Origin: Wenzhouxiangellaceae bacterium
Lineage (GTDB): Bacteria; Pseudomonadota; Gammaproteobacteria; Xanthomonadales; Wenzhouxiangellaceae
DNA length: 64,000 nucleotides
Assembly (NCBI GenBank): GCA_028289455.1
Contig: JANQPN010000076.1
Location: forward strand, 1 to 64,000
Direction: 5' to 3'
The position numbers were made by a program, and so were the translations under genes. Of the stretch, positions 17,435-27,640 are shown in pieces; the stretch's first letter is position 1, and each line of letters opens with the position of its first letter. The notes under the pieces are model-generated. The model worked only from the letters and a program-made list of their open reading frames with translations, ran no database searches and had not been told where the DNA came from.

Positions 17435-18331
17435 ATGCGGTTTATCACAAGAACACTGAACAGATTGCGAACGGAAGCCAGAGACAGTCTGGTGTTATTT
17501 GTATTACCTGTATTGCTGGTGATCCTTCCCTGGAAAACAAGCTGGCGACTCACAGGGCTTGTGTGCCGTAGTACACCGTTATTTACCAGACAGGCGAAAA
17601 ATGCCCTTAACAACTGCCGTCAACACTTACCGATTGCAGACGAGCAGCAGTGGCTGGCAGACCACCGGCGCAATATATTGCTTGATCACGTCGATATCTG
17701 GTTATCCATGCTTGCTCCATGGAAGCTGCGCAAACGAATCATCCGGCGAGGTGATTTCCCGCAAAACAGGGCATTTGTAGTAATTGGGACTCATTGGAAT
17801 ACCGGTTTCGCGGTACTCCATCAACTCAGAGCCTGCAATCATCAGGTTGTTTATATATTGCGCAAGCGGGAAAGGAAAGAGTTCCAGGGACGGTTAGTCG
17901 AGTATCTGTACGTAAGCTTGCGCAGACGTCATCTGGAGAAGCTGTTCCCGGGCCGGCGCTATACACCAGGCAGCTATCCGCGCAAAATTATCAAAGCATT
18001 TCAGAATAATGAATCTGTGCTGGTGCTGGCAGATGTGCCGGCAGCACCAGGTGAGCAAAACCACCGGATTAAAGTCTGTGATCAACCGGTCCGGCTAAGT
18101 TCCGGGCTGGTGAATGTTGTTATAAAAATGCAAATCAATTGCGTGTTTTTCAGGGTGGTGATTGATCAGAACAGCGGACACAGGGTGCTGGAGCTGGAAC
18201 AAAATGGGATTTATCAGGACAGTGAAGCACTCTATGACGACCTGCAGGTATTATTACAGCGAAACCTGAATGAAGATTCCGCGGCCTGGCACCTATGGCC
18301 GGTAGCCGGGCAGTTTTTCCGGAAGCGTTGA
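17435..18331 (+). CDS. LpxL/HtrB-like lysophospholipid acyltransferase, motif altered
   Basis: This 298-residue protein resembles the lipid A late acyltransferases (LpxL/LpxM), membrane-anchored enzymes that move an acyl chain to a lipid acceptor. One hydrophobic anchor lies at residues about 18-33. The family catalytic motif is H-x4-D/E. Here the matching segment is GTHWNTGFAVLHQL, with H120 present but F125 where the acid should be. The later LVLADVPAAPGEQNHRIKV and RLSSGLVNVVIKM segments fit the fold. The other homologue in the window (41785-42642) keeps HX4E. Divergent from the deacetylase cluster, it may belong to the same surface-lipid pathway. Either it is inactive or it uses another acid. 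Confidence 0.78.
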   Translation: MRFITRTLNRLRTEARDSLVLFVLPVLLVILPWKTSWRLTGLVCRSTPLFTRQAKNALNNCRQHLPIADEQQWLADHRRNILLDHVDIWLSMLAPWKLRKRIIRRGDFPQNRAFVVIGTHWNTGFAVLHQLRACNHQVVYILRKRERKEFQGRLVEYLYVSLRRRHLEKLFPGRRYTPGSYPRKIIKAFQNNESVLVLADVPAAPGEQNHRIKVCDQPVRLSSGLVNVVIKMQINCVFFRVVIDQNSGHRVLELEQNGIYQDSEALYDDLQVLLQRNLNEDSAAWHLWPVAGQFFRKR

Positions 18332-18466
18332 TCGATCAGATAAGCGGAAATCAATAATTGATTGCCCCGGGGCCGGTATAACTAGTAAAATGGGCGGTTT
18401 ATATATTTCGTTTGCCGGGAAATAACAGGCAACGATATTTTACCCATCTAAATATCGGAAAGTATT

Positions 18467-20482
18467 ATGGATCAATCACTTATACCGCCGTTACTTGGCG
18501 TATTCGGTTTGCTGGCGGCACTTGTCATTTACCGCATTATCCTGCGTCGTCCGGCAGGTGAAGGCAAAGTAGCGGAAATCGCGGAAGCTATTCACCAGGG
18601 CGCAATGGTTTTCATGAAGCGCGAATACTCCATTTTGGCCATGTTTGCGCTGGCACTGACCGTTGGTTTGTTTTTTGCATTCCCGGGCTGGCATACCGCT
18701 GCGGCATTTGTAACCGGTGCTTTAAGTTCAGCCACTGCGGGTTATATCGGCATGTACACGGCAACCCGTGCCAATGTGCGGACTACTACAGCAGCAGCAG
18801 CAGAAGGGCCTGCCAGTGCACTGTCGGTGGCTTTTTACGGCGGCTCCATCATGGGGCTTACTGTTGCTGCCATGGGCCTGCTTGGGCTGGGTAGTCTGTA
18901 TTACTTCTTCGGCGGTGACCCACAACACGCAGAAGCCATTCATGGTTTCGGCATGGGTGCTTCTACGGTGGCATTGTTCTCACGCGTCGGCGGCGGTATT
19001 TTCACCAAGAGTGCAGACGTTGGTGCCGATCTGGTCGGTAAAATCGAAGCGGGAATTCCCGAAGACGATCCACGTAACCCGGGTGTAATTGCGGACAACG
19101 TTGGTGACAACGTCGGTGATGTGGCCGGTATGGGTTCAGATATTTTTGAGTCCTACTGTGGTTCAATGATTGCGTGTATAGCCATTGCCAGTACTTTTGC
19201 TGCAAGCTCGATATTGGGTGACCGCCAGAATCTGATGTTCTTACCTCTGGCGCTGGCCTCAGGCGGACTGTTATGTTCAATTTTGGGTATTCTGATTGTA
19301 AGAATGGCTTCCAGCAGTGAACCGGCAAAAGCATTGCGTTTTGGCACATTTGGTGCTGCGGTCATCTTTATTGCAGCTGCATGGTTTATCGTCTCTGCAT
19401 TGGGCATCAGCAGCAATGTCTGGTGGTGCGTGGTAGCCGGCGCAGTTGGTGGTATCGGCATTGGTCTGATTACTGAATATTACACTGGCGGTAAACCGGT
19501 CCGTAATATAGCCAAAGATGGCCAAACCGGCCCGGCAACAGTAATGATTTCCGGTCTGGCTACGGGGATGGAATCAGTGGCTCTGCCGGTTCTGATTATT
19601 GCAGCCATCATTTTTGTGACCAGTTTTCTGCTGCCGGAAGGTGCCGGTGTATATGGCGTGGGAATCGGCGCTGTTGGTATGTTGGCCACAGTGGGCATCA
19701 CCATGGCTATTGATGCCTATGGGCCGGTGGCCGATAACGCCGGTGGTATCGCAGAAATGGCCGGTCTGGGTGATGATGTTCGGGAAATCACGGATGGTCT
19801 GGATGAAGTAGGCAATACCACTGCTGCCATCGGTAAAGGTTTCGCGATTGGCGCAGCCGGTCTCGCAGCGTTGGCGATTATTGCGGCATTTATCAAAACC
19901 GTAGCCGGTCATATACCGGGCTTTACTCTGGATATCAGTAACTCCAATGTGTTGATGGGTATGTTCCTGGGCGGTATTTTCCCATTCCTGGTTTCAGCCA
20001 TTACCATGCGTGCTGTTGGCGATGCTGCATTTGAAATGATTCAGGAAATCCGTCGGCAGTTTAAGGAGATTCCAGGTTTGCTGGAAGGTACCGGTAAACC
20101 GGATAACGCACGCTGTGTTGATATCGCGACCCGGGCTGCATTGCAACGGATGATTCTACCGGGCGCACTGGCTGTATTGGCGCCTATCGTTGTCGGTTTT
20201 GTGCTGGGCGCACATGCGCTCGGAGGTCTGCTGGCGGGCGCACTGGTTTCATGTGTGTTGTTGGCGCTGACCATGGCGAATGCCGGCGGTGCCTGGGATA
20301 ACGCCAAAAAGTTTGTCGAAAAAGGCAACTTCGGCGGCAAAGGTTCAGATGTGCATAAAGCGGCGGTTGTCGGCGATACAGTAGGTGATCCGTTCAAAGA
20401 TACCTCTGGCCCTGCGATGAACATTCTGATCAACGTAATGGCAATCGTCAGTTTGGTCATTGCACCATTGTTGACACGTTAA
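18467..20482 (+). CDS. hppA: Membrane-bound ion-translocating pyrophosphatase, K+-dependent type
   Basis: This 671-residue enzyme couples pyrophosphate hydrolysis to pumping H+ or Na+ across the inner membrane. It has about 16 hydrophobic helices and the family signatures [40 protein letters not shown] and [20 protein letters not shown]. In [10 protein letters not shown] (residues 449-458), A453 and G456 take the places that are Lys and Thr in K+-independent enzymes, so it should be K+-dependent. The pumped ion cannot be decided by reading. GGAAAG-like spacing (cggaaag) precedes ATG 18467. A terminator follows. It stands alone, without obvious partners. Confidence 0.95.
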   Translation: MDQSLIPPLLGVFGLLAALVIYRIILRRPAGEGKVAEIAEAIHQGAMVFMKREYSILAMFALALTVGLFFAFPGWHTAAAFVTGALSSATAGYIGMYTATRANVRTTTAAAAEGPASALSVAFYGGSIMGLTVAAMGLLGLGSLYYFFGGDPQHAEAIHGFGMGASTVALFSRVGGGIFTKSADVGADLVGKIEAGIPEDDPRNPGVIADNVGDNVGDVAGMGSDIFESYCGSMIACIAIASTFAASSILGDRQNLMFLPLALASGGLLCSILGILIVRMASSSEPAKALRFGTFGAAVIFIAAAWFIVSALGISSNVWWCVVAGAVGGIGIGLITEYYTGGKPVRNIAKDGQTGPATVMISGLATGMESVALPVLIIAAIIFVTSFLLPEGAGVYGVGIGAVGMLATVGITMAIDAYGPVADNAGGIAEMAGLGDDVREITDGLDEVGNTTAAIGKGFAIGAAGLAALAIIAAFIKTVAGHIPGFTLDISNSNVLMGMFLGGIFPFLVSAITMRAVGDAAFEMIQEIRRQFKEIPGLLEGTGKPDNARCVDIATRAALQRMILPGALAVLAPIVVGFVLGAHALGGLLAGALVSCVLLALTMANAGGAWDNAKKFVEKGNFGGKGSDVHKAAVVGDTVGDPFKDTSGPAMNILINVMAIVSLVIAPLLTR

Positions 20483-20507
20483 GCTTAGCTAAGCATCAGC
20501 TTTTAAG

Positions 20508-20532
20508 AGCCCCGCACTGCGGGGCTTTTTTT
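20508..20532 (+). terminator. Rho-independent terminator after hppA
   Basis: An 8-bp stem AGCCCCGC (20508-20515) with GCGGGGCT (20519-20526), a 3-base loop and a run of seven T ending at 20532, about 25 bases after the hppA stop. Confidence 0.93.
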
Positions 20533-20638
20533 ATGGCGGATTATTTTCACAGGGGTTGCGCTAATTATCCATTCAGGAAATATTCATTCATTTCAAGCAT
20601 AATAGAAAAACTAAAACTTTCGTACGTCGGGGTTTCAA

Positions 20639-22855
20639 ATGGGAGTATGTCGCATTCGTGAAAAGCTATTGGCTATGCTGATCATGAGTTGGTGTGGCGT
20701 TACAAATGCTCAATTGCCACCGCTGGTCAATTGGGATTTTTCACAATCTATCGAACTTGACAGTGGGGTTCTGCAGGATTTCCGGCTTGGGAGTATTTTT
20801 GTAGATGACATGTTGCTGGTTATGCATCCAAGCTTGGGTTTTGGTGATAATTGTGGGCAGGCAGTGTTATTGTCAGCCAATCAAGATGGAATGTTCGTTC
20901 CAGTACAGCACTTTTCCGCAGAAGACTTTGGTATGGGCTGCGATCAACAGGATGGGTTTGGCTTTTCCGCCGATTATGCGAATGGGCTGTTGGTAATTGG
21001 CGCTCCCGGGCAGGTTTTTCTGGAGCCTGGTCAAAGACTGAATCGGGGGTATGTATATGTCTACCAGCTTGATACAACAGCCACTGATAATCAAGATAAT
21101 GAACCTTTCACACAGATTGCTCGTATCAGGGGTGTCAGAAGAACCGGCAATTTTGCCTGGGGTACCAAAGTTAAAACCGATGGGAACAGGATTCTGGTTC
21201 AAGGCAATCAAAATGTTGGTGTGGAAACCGCTCTTGCACATAACCGTGCTATCGCCCGTAGCCTCAATCTGCTTGAAGCCGATGCCGATGGAACTTGGAA
21301 TATCACCCATGAATTCAGCGGTGACTCAACAATATATGCACAAGATTTTTTGATCAATGATCAGGAAGTATTGATTACTCAGCATGAGTATAGGTATTTT
21401 GAACGTGGGTGGATCAATTCAGACTCCGTCAATATTTATAACAGTGCTATAGAAGTCTATGATCTGGAAAGTACCGGCAACACTGAGTTACTCCAAGTGA
21501 TAGATCTGGGCAGATCAGGCGTGTTTACCCGGCTGCAGGAAAGAAGCGAAGATAATTACCAAGATATTCAACAGTTATATTTCCAGGATAATAACGTTGT
21601 GGTTTTTATCCCCAAGTTCGCTGGCTTTGATGGCGCGAGCACAATAAGCTGGTTTCAGACAGCACAAAATGGCGAATACCAGCAGGTAGAGTCTCAGCAT
21701 TTTGAAACGCAACGCCTTCGTCTTGATGAGTATGGCAATATAAACGGAATTGCAATTTACGAGGCTGATCCAAGTGGCCGAGCTACAGTTACTGGCTATA
21801 ATTTAAAAGATTCCACATCAGAAAAGACAGTTCAGCAGGTAATAGCGGCACGTGGCAATAAAGCACTTAATGTACGCTCGAGGGTAGAGGATTTCCGATT
21901 AAATGCCAGCAATGATCGCCTGCTTTTGGTCAAAGACCAAGAGCTCATAATGTTTGCTGCCCGGCCGGCACTTGACCCGGCAATTACAGGATTATGGTGG
22001 TTTGGCCCACAGTTTGACGGCCAGGGCATAACATTAGAGGTGTTGCTGGGCAACCGCTTGCTAATGCATTGGTTTACCTATGATTCTTCTGGTCGGCAGA
22101 TGTGGGTCAGGGGTTCTGGCGTACTTAACAACGGTAAAGTGAATATGCAATTGGCAAGAGCAAGAGGTCCAAGGTTTCCATTAGATGAATTTGATCCAGA
22201 TGACAGAGTGGTGGAAATATGGGGGGAAGCTGAATTCACTTTCAATAACTGCCGGAATGGCAGGATGGATTATCAAAGTGAAGAATTTGGTGCGGATTCC
22301 CTCGAGATTTCTCTACTAGCGGATAATGCGCAGCAGTGTGAGAGAGGTTTTATTATCAATGATGAAGGCATTGAGCTTGCACCCAGGTTCAGATCAGCAC
22401 GTTCAGGAGTAACCAGCCCGTTCACACAGCCTAAAATAACCATCATAGGTTCCGCTTTTGACGCAACACGTAGTGGCGAAGGAATAATTTTTTTGCCGGC
22501 ACGTGTTGATGCCGAAGATGACTCATCTCGAAGTATTGTTGGTTTGTGGCTGACATATGATCAGATGGGCGAGCAAGCCTGGTATTACCTGGGCGTATTC
22601 GAGGATTGCTTCGGGAATGGAGATTGCAGATGGCAACCCAACGGACCACCACGCATGCCTGAAGGTCCTATGTTTGGCCAAAACTATAATCCACAGGACC
22701 GTATTGTTACACCTTGGGGTTTTCTTGGGCCAATCAACAGAACTCGGACACCTATAAATTCTGATGTTGGTGTACAAGTATCAGTAGATTTTGAAAACCC
22801 CCATGGTTCGGGAACACTGGTTTTGCGCAAGTTAGTCGATGCCATTGGTTACTAG
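20639..22855 (+). CDS. Large secreted protein with FG-GAP-like N-half and duplicated C-terminal modules
   Basis: I do not recognise a named family. The 738-residue protein has a signal peptide (residues 1-24, LLAMLIMSWCGVTNAQ). The N-terminal half contains beta-propeller-like segments: DGFGFSADYANGLLVIGAPG followed by GYVYVYQLD resembles an FG-GAP repeat. The C-terminal half has two related modules: GLWWFGPQFDGQGITLEVLL with LMHWFTYDSSGRQMW, and RSGEGIIFLPA with VGLWLTYDQMGEQAWYYLG. Each ends in a DR-V--WG segment. The next gene is a paralogue of the same length, so this is a tandem duplication. The protein probably acts outside the cell or in the envelope. The function is unknown. It begins at ATG 20639. 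Confidence 0.8.
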   Translation: MGVCRIREKLLAMLIMSWCGVTNAQLPPLVNWDFSQSIELDSGVLQDFRLGSIFVDDMLLVMHPSLGFGDNCGQAVLLSANQDGMFVPVQHFSAEDFGMGCDQQDGFGFSADYANGLLVIGAPGQVFLEPGQRLNRGYVYVYQLDTTATDNQDNEPFTQIARIRGVRRTGNFAWGTKVKTDGNRILVQGNQNVGVETALAHNRAIARSLNLLEADADGTWNITHEFSGDSTIYAQDFLINDQEVLITQHEYRYFERGWINSDSVNIYNSAIEVYDLESTGNTELLQVIDLGRSGVFTRLQERSEDNYQDIQQLYFQDNNVVVFIPKFAGFDGASTISWFQTAQNGEYQQVESQHFETQRLRLDEYGNINGIAIYEADPSGRATVTGYNLKDSTSEKTVQQVIAARGNKALNVRSRVEDFRLNASNDRLLLVKDQELIMFAARPALDPAITGLWWFGPQFDGQGITLEVLLGNRLLMHWFTYDSSGRQMWVRGSGVLNNGKVNMQLARARGPRFPLDEFDPDDRVVEIWGEAEFTFNNCRNGRMDYQSEEFGADSLEISLLADNAQQCERGFIINDEGIELAPRFRSARSGVTSPFTQPKITIIGSAFDATRSGEGIIFLPARVDAEDDSSRSIVGLWLTYDQMGEQAWYYLGVFEDCFGNGDCRWQPNGPPRMPEGPMFGQNYNPQDRIVTPWGFLGPINRTRTPINSDVGVQVSVDFENPHGSGTLVLRKLVDAIGY

Positions 22856-22909
22856 TTAACCAGGCCGATTTAAATTGTAGCAGCACCTGTCAACTGAATT
22901 AATCATAAA

Positions 22910-22933
22910 AACCCTGCATAGCGGGGTTTTTTT
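22910..22933 (+). terminator. Rho-independent terminator between tandem paralogues
   Basis: A stem AACCCTGC (22910-22917) with GCGGGGTT (22921-22928), containing one G-U pair, a 3-base loop and a run of seven T to 22933. It separates the two paralogous secreted-protein genes, so each probably has its own promoter. Confidence 0.85.
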
Positions 22934-23035
22934 ATGGCATTTTTATTAAAAATAGTTTCCGTTAATTTTTCATTCAGTTCAAAGTGGTAGTCTGAATTTA
23001 CATTATTTTACAAATCAGTTTATCGGGATACGCTA

Positions 23036-25243
23036 ATGATTAAACTCATCAATGCCTGCATTATTGTCGTAATATTTCTGGTTACATCCAGCAGTAAGGC
23101 ACAGCTAAACGATGAACTTTTAAGCTGGGAGTTTATGCAAAGAATACCTCTGCAGGATTCTGTCGCAATGGACCCCAATGCCAGAGTTATGTTTGCTGAT
23201 GATTTATTGTTGGTGGCTGATCATAGCCTACAGAACAGCACATGCGGCAGAGTGTTGGTTTTTGCTATTGATGGCAATGGTTATTATCAAGTAGTACAGG
23301 AATTGTCAGGTGCTGATTTTAATCAGGTTTGTGATGAGCCTGATGGGTTTGGTTTTTCCCTGGCGTATTCTGATGGGAATTTATTTGTAGGTGCGCCGGG
23401 CGATGTATTTGGGCTTGAGGAAATTCTCGCCAGAACCAGCTTGCCACCTGGGGCGGTCTATATTTATTCGCGTGATGACGCATCAGGTTTTGAATCACAG
23501 CAATTTATTCGTGGTCCCGGTAAGGCGTTTAATCGAGCCTGGGGTACTAACCTGGAAGCGAGAGAATCTATATTATTGGTGCAGGGGAATCGATTGCCGG
23601 CATCTTTTGAAAGTGCTGAACCTACATTACATGGGTATGCATCTCCAAACCGTGTTAACCAGTTAAACCTTTCAGCTGACGGGCAATGGTTAGCCGGTAG
23701 AGAGTTTGCCAATTCAGTGACGAATAATTCAGAGATATACGGGCAGGATTTTGCCATTAATGAATCGGGAATATTTATCACCAAAGTCATGCTCAGATCT
23801 GTGAATATAGACAGAGGCTTTGAATTTTATCGTATGAGAGTGGAAGTTCATGCATTAAATTCTGGAGCGGGTGAACCGCCTTTTCAGGAAATACAAAGGC
23901 TTACATCAACACGGTTTGATATAGGTGAGGTACCAAGTACAAACACAATAGATGCACAACCTGAATCATTTTTTGTGGCAGGATTAGGAGGGACTTTCGA
24001 CACGTCTAATCCATTATGGAGAATTCATCCGCAGGTGACATTTTTCGGTTATGTTCTCAGAAATGGGACCTGGGTGCTGGCAACAGATGATCCAGAGAGT
24101 TTTGGTTCAAGCCGTACAGTAACTTTCGGGCAATTAAGCCAATTCACTGCTCAAGAAATTGTTTCTATCAATGCAGACAGTCAATCAGGCAATGAGCTGG
24201 TGCTGGAATCAGTAAGCTCACCCATGCGTGGACAATCACTTGTTCAAAGACAGCGCTTTATTAACGATGACGTCCTCTCAATCGTAGCACTCCGCGGTTT
24301 TGTCGTTAACCAAAACAATCTGGTTATTATCAATAATCAGAGTGGGCGATTGGTATTGAGCGCATTCAAGGGAGTGCCTGCTTTGGATCCGGCTATTACC
24401 CAGGCTTGGTGGTTCGGTCCTGAATTCGACGGTCAGGGAATAACTCTGGAGGTATTGCAGGGCAATCGATTATTGATGCATTGGTTTACCTATGATCAAT
24501 TCGGCAATCAAATGTGGCTTCGTGGAGTAGGGCAGCTGGATAATGATAGAGTGGTTAACATTTCTCTGGTTCGGGCAATGGGGCCGAGATTTCCCATTGA
24601 TGAGTTTAATCCTGCTGCAAGGGTTGTGGAGCCGTGGGGTAATGTTGTGCTTCAATTTGATGATTGTCGAAGCGGTCGTTTAATTTACCAAAGTAATGAG
24701 TTCGGCGGTGGTGAGCTGCCGTTGTTGCCCCTGGTAAATAACAATTTTGAGTGCGATACAGGTGTGTTTGAACCTACCGGTTTAATCGCGGGATCGTTTT
24801 TCGATCCGGATCGCAGCGGTGAAGGCATAATATTTATGCCAGCCGGGTCAGCTGCCTCAATGGGGGATGGATCTCCGTCGCAACAACGTGTTGTTGGTTT
24901 ATGGTTGACCTACACGCCAACTGGTGAACAAGCTTGGTACTACTTGGGCATTTATGAGCCATGCCCTGGTGTGTTTGTCGGTTCATTTTATGCGTGCCTG
25001 CTGCATGCTACGCAAACCCCGCGCAGCACCAGCGGACCAGTATTTGGTGATTTGTATAACCCTGATGACAGAGTCAGTATTCCCTGGGGTAGTGTTGGGC
25101 CATTGATTGAAGATACCTTTGGGCCTCAGTTTCCCAGGCCGGGTGCTGTGTTGAGTTTCAGGTTTGTTACTCCCCATGGGAATGGTACATTGTTCCGTTT
25201 AGAACAGATAACACGACCCATAGGATTTAACCGTAACCGATAA
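23036..25243 (+). CDS. Large secreted protein, tandem paralogue of preceding gene
   Basis: This 735-residue protein matches the previous gene from end to end. It has a signal peptide (residues 1-22, IVVIFLVTSSSKAQ), an FG-GAP-like segment DGFGFSLAYSDGNLFVGAPG with GAVYIYSRDD, and two C-terminal modules: AWWFGPEFDGQGITLEVLQG with LMHWFTYDQFGNQMWLRGVG, and RSGEGIIFMPA with VVGLWLTYTPTGEQAWYYLG. Conservation is highest in the modules and the signal/FG-GAP segment and lower in the middle, which suggests functional constraint on the ends and an older duplication. It has no recognised catalytic motif. Export by Sec is clear; a role in binding or in the outer surface is inference. Confidence 0.8.
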   Translation: MIKLINACIIVVIFLVTSSSKAQLNDELLSWEFMQRIPLQDSVAMDPNARVMFADDLLLVADHSLQNSTCGRVLVFAIDGNGYYQVVQELSGADFNQVCDEPDGFGFSLAYSDGNLFVGAPGDVFGLEEILARTSLPPGAVYIYSRDDASGFESQQFIRGPGKAFNRAWGTNLEARESILLVQGNRLPASFESAEPTLHGYASPNRVNQLNLSADGQWLAGREFANSVTNNSEIYGQDFAINESGIFITKVMLRSVNIDRGFEFYRMRVEVHALNSGAGEPPFQEIQRLTSTRFDIGEVPSTNTIDAQPESFFVAGLGGTFDTSNPLWRIHPQVTFFGYVLRNGTWVLATDDPESFGSSRTVTFGQLSQFTAQEIVSINADSQSGNELVLESVSSPMRGQSLVQRQRFINDDVLSIVALRGFVVNQNNLVIINNQSGRLVLSAFKGVPALDPAITQAWWFGPEFDGQGITLEVLQGNRLLMHWFTYDQFGNQMWLRGVGQLDNDRVVNISLVRAMGPRFPIDEFNPAARVVEPWGNVVLQFDDCRSGRLIYQSNEFGGGELPLLPLVNNNFECDTGVFEPTGLIAGSFFDPDRSGEGIIFMPAGSAASMGDGSPSQQRVVGLWLTYTPTGEQAWYYLGIYEPCPGVFVGSFYACLLHATQTPRSTSGPVFGDLYNPDDRVSIPWGSVGPLIEDTFGPQFPRPGAVLSFRFVTPHGNGTLFRLEQITRPIGFNRNR

Positions 25244-25268
25244 TTACAAGTTTGCCGTATTTGACTGG

Positions 25269-25985
25269 TCAATAACCCAGCAGCTGATTGGCCTGTTCCA
25301 GGTGGTGCAATTGAAATATCTGTTCAGCGTCTTCTGACCAATAATCGTCCACCAGAGTACCGCCGGGTACTTTGGTGAGCGTTTGTTCGCGTTGAACATT
25401 TTGCATTATGTTTTCGATAGCAGATTGATTCTGCGGGCAACCGCAAATATTGAACAGTCTTTCCAGCGTTTGCGGCTGTTTGAGATCGTTAACCCGAAAA
25501 ACGTGCTGCTGGGGCAGGTATAGATACCAGGGCAGCAATGACATGACGATTTGTGCTGTTGGCCGGGCGCTTAGCTCCAGAAAACTGACTATCATTTGCT
25601 GTTGATCATCTATGGCTGCCAAACGGGGGCTTTGACCGCTGAATACCTGCCAGCGGCACCAGGAAACAATCACTTCACGGATATCACGAATCAAAAAAAC
25701 CGTGGTGAAATCATTCAACAGGGCGCAGTGCCGGATACTGAAACCAAAATGGCCGACCAGCGCCTGGTTATGCTGAATGCCGGATAAAGCTTCCGCAGGG
25801 GTTGTATCCGTCATCAGTGCTGTGTCTGGATCGCGTCGACCGGTTTCAACATCGACATTGCTGTAATCCCAAACTTTATCATCAGTAATGTGCAAACCGG
25901 ATATCTCCACACCGGCCTGCTGCAATAATGCAGATACCCTGTAGGTACCGCTTTTGGGAATGGAGTTAATGAATACCTTTGTCAT
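25269..25985 (-). CDS. Sulfotransferase-domain protein
   Basis: This 238-residue protein has a PAPS-type 5' loop at the very start, KVFINSIPKSGTYRVSALLQ (residues 3-22), and a 3'-phosphate-type segment TTVFLIRDIREVIVSWCRW near residue 95. It lacks a signal peptide. It belongs to the sulfotransferase P-loop superfamily and is unlike the two other sulfotransferase-type genes of the window in its flanking sequence. It stands alone on the minus strand, convergent with the secreted paralogue, and is divergent from the amidohydrolase at 26052 with 66 bases between. Acceptor unknown. Confidence 0.85.
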   Translation of the reverse strand: MTKVFINSIPKSGTYRVSALLQQAGVEISGLHITDDKVWDYSNVDVETGRRDPDTALMTDTTPAEALSGIQHNQALVGHFGFSIRHCALLNDFTTVFLIRDIREVIVSWCRWQVFSGQSPRLAAIDDQQQMIVSFLELSARPTAQIVMSLLPWYLYLPQQHVFRVNDLKQPQTLERLFNICGCPQNQSAIENIMQNVQREQTLTKVPGGTLVDDYWSEDAEQIFQLHHLEQANQLLGY

Positions 25986-26051
25986 CGGCCAAAACGTGTC
26001 TCAACGGCTGGTAAATCGCTATACTGCGGCACAGTTTAACAAGGAAATATC

Positions 26052-27617
26052 ATGAACAACCGGTTGCGAATGATCATAGGGGTATCTTTAAGCATATTTA
26101 TGCATGCTGTTTTTGCCGCTCCTGAACCAGCCCCTGACCGTGACCGTGGTGAAGGACCATACCAGCGCTTAATTCTGCGCGGGGTGATAATGGTCAGTGG
26201 TGAGGGCGCACCGCCACAAGGCCCGGTGGATATCGTTATTGAGAATGATCGCATTACCCGCATCCAGAGTGTTGGAAATCCTGGCGCAGAAATTAATCCC
26301 GAAAACCGCCCGCAAGCCGGAGAAGGTGATCAGGAACTGGATTTGAGCGGGCACTATGTGTTGCCTGGGTTTGTAGATATGCACGGCCATTTGGGTGGCG
26401 ACGAGCAGGGCGTTACCGCTGAATACGTTTTGAAACTGTGGCTGGCGCATGGCATTACAACAGTACGGGAGCCCGGCAGTTTTAACGGCCTGGACTGGGT
26501 GCTGGATCATGTACGACGCAGTGAAGCATTGGAAATTACTGCGCCAAGGATCATTCCATACGCCGGTTTCGGCATGGGCGCCGATGGTCCGATCAGTACA
26601 CCGCAGCTTGCCCGTGAATGGGTCAAGGATATTCGTCGGCGTGGTGCACGGGGAATCAAATTTTTCGGTGCCAGCCCGACCATCATGAGTGCGGCTTTTG
26701 ATGAAGCTAAAGAACAGGGTTTGGGCAGTGCAATGCACCATGCGCAGCTTAATGTGGTTCGCTGGAATGTGCTGGATTCTGCCCGGGCCGGCCTGACTAC
26801 CATGGAACACTGGTATGGACTACCGGAGGCCTTGTTTACCGATAAGGTTATTCAGGATTATCCGTTGGATTACAACTATAACAATGAACAACATCGTTTT
26901 GGTGAAGCCGGGCGGTTATGGCTGCAGGCTGCTGAACCCGGTAGCGATCACTGGAATGCGGTACGGGATGAGCTGATTGAGCTGGACTTCACCATCGATC
27001 CAACGTTGACAATTTATGAAGCAAGCCGTGATTTGATGCGCGAGCAGAATGCGGAGTGGCATGCTGAATATGGACATCCGCAGTTGATGAAATTTTTCGA
27101 GCCCAGCCCGGAAGCGCATGGTTCATACTGGTTTGACTGGACTACCCGGCATGAAATTGACTGGAAACGTAATTTTCAGCGCTGGATGGTGTTTTTGAAT
27201 GATTATAAAAATCATGGTGGACGTGTGACCACCGGTTCGGATTCCGGATATATCTATAAGCTGTATGGCTTTGGATATATTCGTGAGCTGGAATTGTTGC
27301 AGGAGGCAGGTTTTCATCCATTAGAAGTTTTGAAAGCGGCCACATTGAACGGTGCTGAAGCGTTGGGTATGGATGATGAAATCGGTTCAATTGCGATTGG
27401 CAAAAAAGCCGATCTGGTTGTTATCAGAGAAAATCCCATAGCCAATTTCAAGCTGTTGTACGGAATCGGTCATTATCGCCTGCTTGATGATGGAAAACCC
27501 GGGAGGGTAAGAGGGATACGTTACACCATCAAAGATGGTGTGGTGTTCGACGTGGATGAGCTGTTGGGTGATGTGCGCCAGATTGTTGCAGACGCCAAAC
27601 AGGCTGCTGCCCTTTAA
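26052..27617 (+). CDS. Exported amidohydrolase-family metal-dependent hydrolase
   Basis: This 521-residue protein has a signal peptide (residues 1-23, IIGVSLSIFMHAVFAAPE), so it should be exported. The amidohydrolase barrel follows: GHYVLPGFVDMHGHLGGDE holds the HxH metal pair, SAMHHAQLN a later His, and VTTGSDSGYIYKLYG the Asp. The C-terminal composite strand motif is LNGAEALGMDDEIGSIAIGK and ADLVVIRENPIANF. Members hydrolyse cyclic amides, dipeptides or similar. The substrate is not clear. AAGGA lies upstream of ATG 26052. It is convergent with the GNAT gene across a short hairpin. Confidence 0.88.
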   Translation: MNNRLRMIIGVSLSIFMHAVFAAPEPAPDRDRGEGPYQRLILRGVIMVSGEGAPPQGPVDIVIENDRITRIQSVGNPGAEINPENRPQAGEGDQELDLSGHYVLPGFVDMHGHLGGDEQGVTAEYVLKLWLAHGITTVREPGSFNGLDWVLDHVRRSEALEITAPRIIPYAGFGMGADGPISTPQLAREWVKDIRRRGARGIKFFGASPTIMSAAFDEAKEQGLGSAMHHAQLNVVRWNVLDSARAGLTTMEHWYGLPEALFTDKVIQDYPLDYNYNNEQHRFGEAGRLWLQAAEPGSDHWNAVRDELIELDFTIDPTLTIYEASRDLMREQNAEWHAEYGHPQLMKFFEPSPEAHGSYWFDWTTRHEIDWKRNFQRWMVFLNDYKNHGGRVTTGSDSGYIYKLYGFGYIRELELLQEAGFHPLEVLKAATLNGAEALGMDDEIGSIAIGKKADLVVIRENPIANFKLLYGIGHYRLLDDGKPGRVRGIRYTIKDGVVFDVDELLGDVRQIVADAKQAAAL

Positions 27618-27640
27618 ACAATTAACAGGTCGATAAAGCA

